Source: Falciphora oryzae (Eukaryota > Ascomycota > Sordariomycetes > Magnaporthales > Magnaporthaceae). Taken from it: 64,000 nt of DNA. Below the pieces are notes generated by a model that had not been told where the DNA came from, ran no database searches, and worked only from the letters and a program-made list of their open reading frames with translations. The position numbers were made by a program, and so were the translations under genes. Below, piece by piece: positions 45,700-56,822 of the stretch. The number at the start of each line of letters is the position of its first letter. Positions within the stretch are counted from its first letter, which is position 1. The stretch is taken from NCBI GenBank assembly GCA_000733355.1, contig JNVV01000002.1, forward strand, positions 2,267,630 to 2,331,629, given 5' to 3'.

Positions 45700-46465
45700 A
45701 CTCCTGTGTCTTGTATTCTTGAGAGGGCCTGGATGGTGCATCCCGAGGACGTGCCCTGGCACTGGGTAAGGGGCATATAGCGTCATAAAGAGGAAACTGG
45801 GGGCAGATAGACATGCAAAACACTGCTACAAAAGGCCCAATTTGTATTACTACCACAGAGGTTGTGATCTGCATCCTCCCTTCGCAGAGCCCTAAACTGA
45901 GCGCGTCCTTGAGCTCTGAGAATCATTTTCGCAATGTGATTTAGGGACTGAGTTCTGTCGATGCTATGGATATATTCCACCTGCCTCGGAACACCACGAA
46001 CGCTTTCGACACTCCTTTATATACTTGCCCAGTGGGCACTGTTGCCTGACGCGGGCATCTCGAGGGGGCTCTGAATAGCTTCAGAATCGAGGTTTCCAAC
46101 GAGTGCGTGTATGTGCCTAGGTAATCATCTAAAAGACCGCTCTCGCTGGTCATTCATGCGTCTCCTAGCGGGGTTATTATAATGAAATTTGCGGTCGAGC
46201 TAATTCCCGGACTGTGGGTGTAGAGTTTCTAGCTGACGCTGGGTGAATGAGTCTCCCGCGTTGGATACCAGATCGTTCTCCAGATCGTGAGCCTTCTGTC
46301 CCGTTTCGGAAGTCGCAATTGTCGTTTCTCAGCTTCTCCCCAAAACCACGCATATGATCTCATTGAACCCTTTTTCACTCTCGCATCACTCGTTGGGCGC
46401 CCTGCCTTTAGAACTGCATTCAGGCTTCAACGCCTTCCGATCGCACTGGGTCAAAGCTGGGCATC
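45700..46465. other. Intergenic region
   Basis: 3' region of RPT5 and upstream region of the next gene. Nothing recognised. Confidence 0.5.
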
Positions 46466-47275
46466 ATGAACTACTACGACGAGAGCCCACTTGTCGCTGC
46501 CGAGATCCGGAGACGGGATCGTATGGTACGCAGCCGACCGTCCATCTGCTTGCTTTCGTCGCCCTTCCTCGCTCGCTTCTCTGCGCTCCCGTCACCCATG
46601 TGCGAAGTTGGCAAGCCGCAATCGCATGTATGGCTCTAACGCCCGCGCCACGGAAAGCAGCTAGCCGTCGCAAAGATACGAGCAAGGATCGCCGAGGCCA
46701 AGTACGGCAGCGACGACGGTCAGGTCCGCAAAAAACGACGGCGGGCGGCCCCTCCGATCATTGATGCCGTCGACATCGCCATCCTCGGACTGAACAGGCG
46801 GAAGGAGCGACGCGGGGCCGAGACTGTCTGCAAGGTGCAATCTGCCTGCGATCAGGACTTGGAAAGCCCAAGCCCGCAACCGCCCCCACCGGACATTACG
46901 CGTCTCGAACACCGCCATCGGACTGACGACACGCTTGCCGGCTTGGGCGAAGTTGAGCAGCCGGCTACTCCAGTGGAGATTGTCCAGGACGAAAAGGCGA
47001 CGGCAGGGCCTCCCATGCGGCTCTCGCGGTTTCGCTATCTGATAGCTGCCACGGGACTAGCCTTACTCATAGTGGTCCTGCGCCGGCTGGGTTGGCATGG
47101 TCTAGTCCAAGTGTTCATCTTGCCCATCGTCGACAGCCTCACTGCTACATTTTCGCGATCCGCAGTTCTGCAGCTGGCCGCTGATCTCTCGGCCGTCTTC
47201 ATCGTATCGGTCGGGCTGCTCACTGCCTACGCCAGGCGTGCCGATTCTGCTCGTCACCAACACTTGGAAGCCTGA
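46466..47275 (+). CDS. Uncharacterised membrane protein, 224 aa
   Basis: I do not recognise this gene. The best model has two exons, 46466-46525 (20 codons) and 46661-47275, joined in phase 0 over a 135-base intron with a CTAAC branch site 20 bases before the acceptor. The product begins MNYYDESPLVAAEIRRRDR, continues as a basic helix (AKIRARIAEAKYG) and a KKRRRAAPP patch that could be a nuclear localisation signal, then an acidic Pro-rich linker (about 88-138). Two hydrophobic stretches follow, near 146-178 (with a break at RRLGW) and 189-211. So it is likely a membrane protein with a basic N-terminal domain. The clean splice and coherent composition support a real gene; the function is unknown. 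Confidence 0.6.
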
Positions 47276-47942
47276 GCATTAGAGTCGAGACATGGGCGGC
47301 TTGGAAATGGGTTGCTCTACCTTTCAGTTCAGTATCTTCTCTGAGGGTGCGACTAGTCTCATCTTCGCTTACCCAGGGCAACTCCGTCTCTTTCAGATGG
47401 TATAGCAGGTTTAATCCTTTGACGCTAGACCCTAGCCGGAGGACTGATACGTCATTCTCAGATCAGCTTTGGGCAAAATACTTGACACAGACGCTCTCGA
47501 TTTCCTGTGCTTAGCTGGATTAGATCGGGGAGCAGGGGTTAAATGTGGTCCCTGATAAACTGAGGATGCGGAGGATGGGTAGGCTGAAAGATATCTACCA
47601 TGATGCAGGGAGACAAATTTTTGAACTTGAAAACATCTGCGAGAGATGGGACGGTGGCTGGAATGTAGACTGGGTTGGTACCTGCCGCATTTGGGCAGAT
47701 CCAGCGAAAATGATTGGCGGGACAAGCCGAGCCGGGCCAGGGCTCCAGTGCACTGGCCCGATGCGTTCAGTAGTACTGGGTCCGTGCAGCAACATCTCAT
47801 GTCTTCACGCACGTTCACAAAAAGTTGGCCCACATTCATATACTACAACACAGCCTGACAGCGAACATGATTTTACAAAATAGAGATTCCCATATTTCAC
47901 CATTGTTTATATACAGCCATCAATTGCACACCCAGATTCCGG
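47276..47942. other. Convergent intergenic region
   Basis: 3' regions of the unknown membrane protein and the alpha/beta hydrolase. Nothing recognised. Confidence 0.5.
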
Positions 47943-48759
47943 TCAGGGGAACCAGCTGGCAAGGATGTCGGTGACGTTCTTGGTGCGGCTGAGATGGGCG
48001 CAGTGGCCGCTGGGCTCGGTGGCGCTGGTGAGGGGCGCGTGGATCTGGGAGGCCATCTGCTGCTGGATGGGGATGGGGAGCGCGTTGTCCGCGGTCGCGA
48101 ACAGGTACCTGGAGTCGATGCCGTTGGCCCAGGGCTCGAAGCCCGACGGGCTGACGAAGGCGCCCAGGGCCGTGTGGGTCATCTTGGTGGCCCAGAAGGC
48201 GGCGTCCGAGGCCGAGAGGTCGTTGAAGCCGATCTCGGGCAGCATGGTCGCGTTGCCGACCACGCGGTCGCTCTGCAACGAAAAAGGGGTTAGGTCAGGT
48301 CCAAGGGAACACGAGCATCAACATCGAGAAGAGAAATAAAGTAAGTACCTCGACAATCATCCACGGCAGCGGCTGGCCGCCGAGCATATCGAGCAGGCTT
48401 TTGCCCTTGGGCAGGAGGAAGGCGCTGGCGTAGACGACGCTGACGACGCCGCCGGCGCCGCCCGAGGCGGCGCGGGTCTTTGCGTCGTAGCCCTCGACGG
48501 CGTTGCTGGCGACGACGCCGCCGTACGAGTGGCTGTAGACGACGACGTCGCTGCCCTTGGCGACCAGCCTGTCCAGCTCGGTGCGCACGGCGGCGACGTC
48601 ATCGCTCAGGCCGGCCAGGGGCAGGGTGGTGCCGCCGACGGTGGGCAGGCTGACAACCGAGACGTCGGGGAAGTCGGCCTTGGTCAGGTCGGCCTTGAGC
48701 GCGTCAAAGGCCACGGGCAGCTGCCAGGCGCCGGGGACGATGAGGACGGCGGGGCGCAT
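47943..48759 (-). CDS. Small alpha/beta hydrolase (esterase-like), 246 aa
   Basis: Two exons on the minus strand, 48759-48349 and 48272-47943, phase 0. The fold of short esterases is clear: MRPAVLIVPGAW (oxyanion region) at the start, nucleophile S78 in SHSYGG, probable acid D199 (ATADNALP) and probable base H227 (SGHCAHLSR). The first Gly of the usual GxSxG elbow is Ser here. Size and motifs match the AB_hydrolase group common in fungi and similar to plant methylesterases. An upstream in-frame ATG exists (48834), but the extra 25 residues are a Lys/Arg run translated from a purine-rich leader, so I start at 48759. The substrate is unknown. Confidence 0.85.
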
Positions 48760-51700
48760 CTTGGCGTTTCTTTCTTTTCTTTTTTTCTTCTTCTTTTTTT
48801 CGGGGGGTCTTGAGACTTGTCTCGAGACGGTCAAGCAACCAAGGTATGTCTTGTAAGGAACGAACGAGGTAGGTAGGTAGTATTCAAAGCGAATGTGATG
48901 GGTGCATGCAGAAAGACCAAGCAGCAGGGCGCCTTGGTAGCAGCGGGCCGTGGCAATTAGTGTACATATACTGACGACAGATTACATATCCAGCAAGCCG
49001 GTGCAGATTTCCACAGAAGGGTCAAGGCCGGGGAGACGTCGGGGAGATGGATACCCGGGGGGCTGTTCTTTGCCCACTTCGTATGATAGGGGGGCCCATT
49101 AGCCATGTGCTTGACGGCCTGTCCACAGATTGGACTGGAGACGGCGATACAGCCATGGCGTTCACCACTAGGTGCGGAGTGGCTCCTGGGCTCTAGTCCA
49201 CCCTGCCACGCGCAGCAGGCATGCTGATGTACGGGGTACCTGGGAGGCCCAGATCCGCTTATGAGAAGATTAAGTCATGGGCCCGGTGGAGGCAGGTAAA
49301 GGAGGAGAGAAGATGAGTGTCCACATCTCTAGCAGATCGATGTTTCAGCAGCGCTACGTCTCGCGGGGGGAGAAGAGGGAGGAAAGAGACGGTATCCGTC
49401 CCGTGGTATGGGATTCCCTCGGTTCTTTGGCGAGCGTTAGAAAACAGCATCTCTTCCTGGCTGTGTAACATCAGAGTACATGGTGTATATAGACGCGCGG
49501 TTGGCGTGTCTGCCTCCCACGTGGGCACGAATCGATCACATTGCTCGGCCAGGGGTCTTGGGGTGTACATCCATGTCCTACGTGGACTCACTATGCCCGG
49601 CTGCCGTTCGCCGTCCTTTTACCAACGAGGCCCGCGCCTCCGGAGGCCAAAGCGGCGAGGCAATGTGGGACGCTAATGAGGCCTATGGAGGCCCGGCCTG
49701 GAGCGACAACTCTATCGGCCGATATCTCCATCCAGCATGGCACTCTCCGGCCCAAGAAGAAGCTCCCAACACCCCATACCCACACGTCTCACTAACCGAG
49801 CAATCGGGCTGGGGTCCGGCCCATCCATGGCTCGTTGGCCCAAACTCGTCGAGACCGTGCGTGCTGGCCCACCCGCCGCCCCCGTCGCCTAATTTTGCCG
49901 CGGTTGCCGTAGCCGACGGACCAACAGCGACGGAGACGGGATGTGGACTGTGTTGAGGAACGGGAGGGGCCAAGACTCTCACGAGAGCGACGGCCCGGTG
50001 AGGCGCCCCCTCCCTCATGGGTGCCCATGCCCCGACAACTTAGCCCCTGAGTCAGTCGACGGCAAACGTTGCCTCTTTTTCTTTTTGTTCTCTGCTTTTT
50101 TCCCTCTAAAGCACTTTCGCCGCGGCGACACCAAGCTTTTCGGTCCTAGGTACCCCTCTTTCTCACCCTGTTTTTCATCTATTTCTTGCTTTTCGTCTCC
50201 TTGTTCCGTCCGGCGTTCTGTTGGCACTTTTGATAGACTCCGTAACCTGTCCGAGGCCCACCTTACATGTCTGCCAGATCATAGATTTGGTGGGATTCAT
50301 GAATGATATCGCCTGGTTGGAAATTCACAGTCACGCCCCGGCCGATAGCTTTTCCGGCCCAGAACCAACCTCCGTCCAAACTCGGCCATGACAACGGGCG
50401 GCGCGGCGCAAAAAATGCCTCTTCTTCGAACCGCCGTTGGCCGGCTTCCACTCTGATCCTCTCATCGCCGCGGCATTCCCCACTAACACTGCGACCCGGG
50501 GATCTGGGCCACAAGGTATCCGTCTTACCCCTTGCAGATACTTATTACGGCATTATCCTTGTGAAATCGTTCCCCTCCTTTACGAGGTGGGTAGCAAGAA
50601 GGGGCCCTCATCCGACGGAGGGAGCCGATCGAGGCACACCAAAGACAAAGCCCTCAGGACGACAAAGAAAGAAAAAAGAGCAGATAGGTAACTTTGGTGC
50701 GCCACCCATCGAGAAGGCGCAGATGCCCATTTCGCGTTGTAAACAAGAGGGCACGGTTTCCCAGGGTATTTATCCAAGATATGGACGCAAGCCCTGCCAC
50801 TCCTGCAAGCCCTGCTGCCTCGTTGGTTTTTAGCAGACGCAGGCGAGACGACCCTAGCCGATCGACCCATTCCTGGACCACTTTCAAGGAGGCGAACGCA
50901 CGCCATGAGACCCGCGGTGGACATGGCGGTCGATAGAATGGATACGTTCGAGGTCGATCGACGAAGCCCGAGGGGCGACCTGGCTCTGCCCGCCAGGTGT
51001 TTACTTGCGACTGGACCACGGGCTCGTTACCCACTGGGGCACCGCGAGAATAGGAACGGGAAATTGCCGGTTCTGGAGACGCTGGCGCACGTGTTATAAT
51101 AGCTCTTGGGATCGTGCAAGCCGTAGTTTTGGCAGCGAGCTAGGGTCGTGCCGTTGACTCAAGTATTTCGAGAGCTAACATCGGTCCATCGGCCCATCGA
51201 CGCGGCCCTGGCACCGGTATCTAGGAGATCACTACCGTCTGCGGCGTGCTCAAACCCTCGTTCCTGGGAGCTGGAAGTGGACACTGCTTCAATGTTGAAG
51301 AAGCTCCTCCACGCGTGCTGGCGGCTGTCGAGGACACAGTAAAAATAAACAGACACATTTATGCGGTATACATGATAGATCACGTACGAGGTAGTGATCT
51401 GCACTTCTCTCATATGAGACCCATGCCAGATTGTAACCTGGCGATATGATAGACAGAGACCTCTTTGCGGGACTGGGCAGGCTCGGCGAAGCCATGTGAG
51501 CAGCAGGCACGTAGCCGGCCTGCATACGGAGATGGCTACATACCCCATCTGCATCCCCGGTTGCCAGTTGCCATGCAACCCTATGCAGCGTCCCTGGCGA
51601 TATCCCTTTTGCGCGGTGTCGCCCCAGTGCGTTGCCCGAGGCATGTTCCTGCGTGGGTATTTGCGATCTCCTCTCCTCTATGTTGCTTTTGTGTCCTTTT

Positions 51701-51843
51701 ATCAAGCAGGACACATCCGCATCCTTCCGGGGGACAGCCACCTTTTGGTCTGCTGGCCGGGCAAGACCCAAAGTTGAGCCGACAACTGCCACCACTACCG
51801 TCTTGTGGATGGTCCCCTATCACACCACCCCGCTCGGTTCAAG
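48760..51843. other. Intergenic region between alpha/beta hydrolase and PTH11-like gene
   Basis: About 3.1 kb. Starts with a polypurine/polypyrimidine leader (48765-48806) and a GGTAGGTAGGTAG motif near 48.87 kb. A 158-codon frame at 49480-49956 and others near 50.3-50.8 kb lack domains. No gene recognised. Confidence 0.5.
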
Positions 51844-53471
51844 ATGCCGACCCCTCCGGGAGTAATGGCGACGTACGCCTTCAACGACACGAGCTTGTCC
51901 CAGCCGGAAAGGGACTACCTCAAGACCCTCCACGACATCTCCCTAACCCAGAATCTCTTCGAGGACAAGCAGGACTATGTCCGCGCCATCAGCATCGCGT
52001 TCACCGTCTTTGCCGCCGTCGTGGTTGGTCTGCGCTTCTGGGCCCGCCATCTCCAGGCCGCCAAGCTGCTCATCGACGACTTCATGATGCTCGCCGCCCT
52101 CCTCATGTTGGTGGGGAACATGATTATCAATCTCATACGTATGCAGCAACCCGAATCATACCAGGCGCGGGAAACGGGCTCTTGGATTCTAACGACTTGG
52201 TTATGTGTTTAGAGGTGAACCATGGTATTGGCCTTCACTCAGGGCGTCTGTCGTTTGACGAATTTGAGTCGTTGAACAGGGTATGCGACCTTTCAGCTCT
52301 TATCACCCTTTCTCAAAGTCGACACATGCGTCGATGTGACAAAAGATATACTAACAAATTGTCCCTCGTGGTACAAACCCGCACAGACAATGCTCGGAGC
52401 CGAGATCCTCTACGTGACCACCGTCAACCAGTACAAGATCGCCCTCCTCTTCCTCTACGTGCGAATCTTCCCCATGGCCTCGGTCCGCAAGGGCGCCATG
52501 TGGTGCGGGGGCCTGACGTGCGCCTGGACCTTCGCCTGCGTCCTCGCCGCGTGCCTCCAGTGCGTGCCACTGGTCCGGCTCTGGCACCCCTGGAACCAGG
52601 GCGTCTGCATCGACCTGTTCCTCACGCAGCTATGCATCTCGGTCCCCAGCATCATCGTCGACATCGCCATCCTGTGCCTGCCCATCCCCCACGTGCTCAA
52701 GCTGCAGCTGGCGCCCTGGCAGCGCTTCCTGGTCATGTTCGCCTTCCTGCTCGGCAGCTACGTCGTCTTCGCCAGCTGTTACCGCTTCCGCGTGTTCCTG
52801 GAGTACACGACGACTGATGTTCCTTGTGCGTTTCACGCTCCGTCTTCCTTGTTTTCCCCGTCCTCTGCAGGGAGTCAAATCAAACCTGAGCTTGTTACTG
52901 ACACTCGGCCACTATCGATCAATGTAGGGACTATTGCCGATGGTATGGCTTGGAATATCGTCGAACTTAGCAGTGGGATCGTCTCGGCCTGCTTCCCGAC
53001 CTTGGTGCGTTGATTCTACCTTCATTCGTAGCTCTCGAGACCGGGAAAGTCTCCAGGCTAACAACATTATCTCATGCACAACAGGGACCCATAGTACGCG
53101 CCGCCATGAAGGCCGTCAGCAGCGTGGCCGATGTCTCTGGCCTGTACGCCAAGTCCAAGGGGACGCAGTCGGGCGGGCCGGTGTCCAACGACGCCCCCAA
53201 GCCTCCCGGCGGGCTCAAGAGCTGGTCCAAACTGGAGGAGGACCACGGCAGGGACGAGAAGAAGCATCCCGGCCGGGGCGGGAGCGTGGGGCTCGTCACC
53301 ATCGGCTCCAAGCCCGTCGGCAGGGGCCGCCCGAGCCGCGATAGCGACTCGGACGACATTGAACTGAGCAGCTATATGGGCGCAAGTCACCACGCGAGCG
53401 TGTCGAGGCCGCCGCCGACGATGGACCTCGAGCAGGGGCGCCGCGGGGTTGGAAGGGAAGGACACTACTAA
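51844..53471 (+). CDS. PTH11-like rhodopsin-fold integral membrane protein, 421 aa
   Basis: Five exons, 51844-52138, 52213-52280, 52387-52825, 52928-53004 and 53085-53471. Seven hydrophobic segments follow the fungal rhodopsin-domain (SAT4/PTH11-related) pattern: GLRFWARH after TM1, DDFMMLAALL in TM2, then VNHGIGLHS, NQYKIALLFLYVRIFP, a Cys-rich stretch with WHPWNQGVCID, and DIAILCLPIPHVLKLQL. The short fourth exon encodes W-T-I-A-D-G-M-A-W-NIVELSSGIVSACFPTL, typical of the family's last membrane segment. A hydrophilic tail of about 130 residues follows. No CFEM domain precedes the helices. Relatives include the Magnaporthe surface-sensing receptor Pth11, but most members are unstudied, so a sensor role is only a guess. 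The start could also be the ATG seven codons downstream. Confidence 0.85.
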
Positions 53472-54275
53472 GCTACATACCAAAGACTGGTGGGGGACGT
53501 GACATGTTTGCATTGATCTTTCTCTGGCGTCTTTAGTCTCCTGCACGCCCTCCAATGCGTTGAGTAGATTTCTCCTGATGACGGGCTGTGACGAGTGTCC
53601 GGCGCCAACAATACATACATACCCAAGCGACCGCGGGCATTCTCTGATACTATTATTTATTACTTGTATGATATATCTGTACCGATAGCGTGAGCGTCGT
53701 TTCCTTTCTGGCTCCGTTGCCGTTTCTTTGGTCTTGTTTCGCCAAAAGCCTCGGCAGGATGGATGAATGTGTTTACCGTGAACATGACGACATGAAGTTG
53801 AGGACTTAGCCCCAACCAGACCCGACGGCTTGAGCTGACTGGCCCCACCCACTCAGCTACGACAGCGCCGTACCACGCGATCTAATTTAAGCTCGCCCAG
53901 TGGGCTTCTGCCGCGTTCAACCGGCACAGGCGGTACCTGCTTGGATCCCTGGCCAGTGACGTCGTTGCCAAGGTCAAGACAACATGAATCCAACGGACGA
54001 CGGGACGAACAACGCAAGCCCAGCCTCGAGGCTCAAAACAAGCACGGGCAAGCTCAAGTCCCAGCCCCGACATGAGGTCACCTTGCTTGAATTGGGTTGA
54101 GAAGACAAGCAAACGGGCCTGGTAGTTCGTCTTGGTGCGGGTTCTTATTTCTTCCTCGTCCGCCTCCAGCTCCTCCACGCTGTGCTCCTACGAGCACCCC
54201 AAGCACCGCGTCCAGGAACACCAGCGGGCCTTGCGCAGCATAATACATAGACGGTATCTCCAGCCGTACGCAAGG
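53472..54275. other. Intergenic region
   Basis: 3' region of the PTH11-like gene and promoter of the App1-like gene. An in-frame extension of the next gene reaches 54132. No separate gene seen. Confidence 0.5.
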
Positions 54276-55957
54276 ATGGCTCTATCACGCCTGGCTGTCC
54301 TGGCCGGCCTGGCTTGCCTCGTGCAGGCCTCGCCTGCTCCAGTGCCTCGGCCAGAAGCTGCACCCAACTCAATGGCCACGCCCGCGCCGACTTTGGAAGA
54401 TCAGCCGACGCGCACACTCGAGAGGCGAGTCGACATCTGGGGCGCCTTTGAATCTGGAGTCAACTCGGTCATGTCTGGGCTCGGGAGCTCGATCCCTTCA
54501 TATGTTGCCTCTGGTATTCCCAATTTCTTCCAGGACTTCCCGACAGGCAGCAAGGTCCAGAGCTCGCTGGGCCTCAATGACGACCAGGTCCGGGCTCTGC
54601 CCACGCATGTCCTGAACGTACCCCCATACGGAAACTGGAGCAACAATGCATGGAACATCCGATTCCGTGGCAATGTAGGTTAGGCGCGGTGACATCCCCT
54701 CACCTGCTTTCTGCCGCATGCTCAGGCTAACCGATTCCTGCAGGTGTACAAACAACCAAACACGAGCCGGGAGAAGCTCGACGAGCTGTCAAACGTCTTC
54801 CTGATCGGGACCGACATGAAGGACCTCCCGCCCCAGCAGCAGGACCAGGCCCGCAACGTCACAGCCTCGATATTCATCCTGCAGCAGGGCGACCAGAACG
54901 TGACGATGCACATCGAGCCCGCGCCCGTGGCCGGTTCGAGCGGCGAGCCTGGCGGCGGCGGAGCCGTCAACACCACGGGCGGCACGCAGAACGTCGACCT
55001 GCCCACGCGCACCACGGCCCAGGGCGACTTTGACGAGTTTGTGCCCATCCAGCTCAACGGCCTGCAGCGAGGAGACACAGCCCAGGACATCCAGCGGCTG
55101 AACATCTTTGCGAACGGATCGACCCTCGGCAACGCGACTGCGTATCTTGTCCCGCCAAAAGGGCTTACCATCATCTCCGATATTGATGATATTCTTCGTG
55201 TAAGTGGACAGCTACAATCTGATTCTTGGGGATGTAACATCTATGGCACGGGAAAACTGACATGGTTTAAAACACGGCGCAGGTCACCAAGATCTACAAG
55301 CCCAAGGAGGGCCTTCTCAACTCCTTCGCACGCGCTTTCGTACCCTGGCAGAACATGCCCAGCATTTACGCCAGCTGGAGCCGCACCATCGACGACGTGC
55401 ACTTCCACTACCTGACCACGACGCCCGAACAGGCCACGCGCATCTACATGGACTACATCTACAAGACGTACCCCGGCGGCAGCTTCGACACGCGGCCGCT
55501 CAACTTCTCCGACGTGAGCGCGACGCTCTCGATCCGCAAGCACCTGCTCGACCGCATCTTCGAGACCTTCCCGGAGCGCCGCTTCGTCCTGGTCGGCGAC
55601 ACGTCCAACTCGGACATCATGAAGGCCTACCCGCAGCTCGTCGCCGACTTTCCAAACCGGGTCGCCTGCATCCTCCTGCGCAACACGAGCGCCACCGACC
55701 CGGACATGCTGTTCCCCTACAACACGGCCGGCTTCAAGGACGTGAACCAGACAAGCTACATGTTCTTCCGCACCACCGACGACCTTGCCGGCATCGACCT
55801 CGGCCGCGGTGGCTGCTACAACTCGTCGGTGCCCCAGAACCTGACCTTTGGCTACCAGGCCGAGCTCCTCAAGCGGGGAGCTGCTAGACGGATGGGGCTC
55901 GGCCTCGGGATGCCGGCGGCGATTGCGGCCCTGGTGGCAGCCTTCCTCGCGTTCTAG
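54276..55957 (+). CDS. Secreted App1-type (DUF2183) phosphatase, probably GPI-anchored, 509 aa
   Basis: Three exons, 54276-54674, 54744-55199 and 55283-55957, phase 0 at both junctions. Residues 1-19 form a clear signal peptide (MALSRLAVLAGLACLVQAS). The centre has the App1 lead-in GLTIISDIDDILRVTKIY, where the HAD-type motif reads D279-x-D281-D-I283; yeast App1, a phosphatidate phosphatase, has Thr at the last position. Later come FVPWQNMPSIYASWS, FHYLTTTPEQ, and FVLVGDTSNSDIMKAYPQL, all hallmarks of the App1 conserved region. There are several N-x-S/T sites. The C-terminus ends in a hydrophobic stretch (IAALVAAFLAF) after a small-residue patch, as GPI-anchored proteins do. So an extracellular, wall- or membrane-linked member of the family; substrate and activity are uncertain because of the altered motif. 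Confidence 0.85.
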
Positions 55958-56822
55958 GTAATGATTATGAGGAGATGATTTTGTTTTTTTTTGGCGTCGC
56001 ATTCTGCCCTGGGGTCTAATGAAGTGGGTGGCGTTTGTACTCGCGCTTGTTATTTGGCTTGTGGCACTCCTGGATCCACTCACGATTCGGTGTTAGGAAG
56101 GGAATAATGGGACCTCGAATTCTGTGTGAATTAAAGAGAATATGTTTAATTTTTGGACGGTGCTCTTGACTGGATGAAAGTCCGTGTTGCATGCCTATAA
56201 GGGTATCAACACGTCGAAGAGGAGGCTTTTTGACGGTATCGTCATCCCACTCCTACAAAGTCCGCCGCCCTCCTAGATAGCCTCGCTTCCCGCCTAAACT
56301 AGGTATATTTTAATGACAGAGCATTGTTCAGCTTATAAGTACGGAGATATGCCAGTCCATTGACCAGCAAATTACGCGTGCGCTAATCGACGAAAGACGA
56401 AAGTGCGAGAGAAGCAAGCATCTGTCTGCACAGAGTGAGAGTTTAATGTCAGATGTGCATAAATATTTACTGGAGTGAGAAAACAACGAATTCATTTGAC
56501 AAGTAACTTAAGGCGAGAGTAAAAAAACAACGCATCCACCTGTGACTGCCCAAAGCAAATTTTGCGATGCCCATCCGTCTTCATCATCGTAAAAGCCTCC
56601 TGCTAAGTCATACAATAGGACGCAGTAGATAGACTGTCCCTGATCGCCGGGGTGGGAACTATTGCGAGCCCGCCAGTCGTATCACCGGATGAGCCAAGCT
56701 GGTGGCAGCCGATCCCCAAGGATCACACTCCCGCCGCCATATTCTCGAAGCAGGACTCTCCACTGTGATAAGCTTCAACACCGGGTTGTCTCACTTCGAT
56801 GGAGACACATCCACACAGCCCC
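55958..56822. other. Convergent intergenic region
   Basis: 3' regions of the App1-like gene and the Ish1-type gene, AT-richer than average. No gene recognised. Confidence 0.5.

Noticed and set aside
49480..49956. 158-codon frame between the alpha/beta hydrolase and the PTH11-like gene
   Set aside because: Pro/Trp/Ser-rich, no domain, no matching splice signals.
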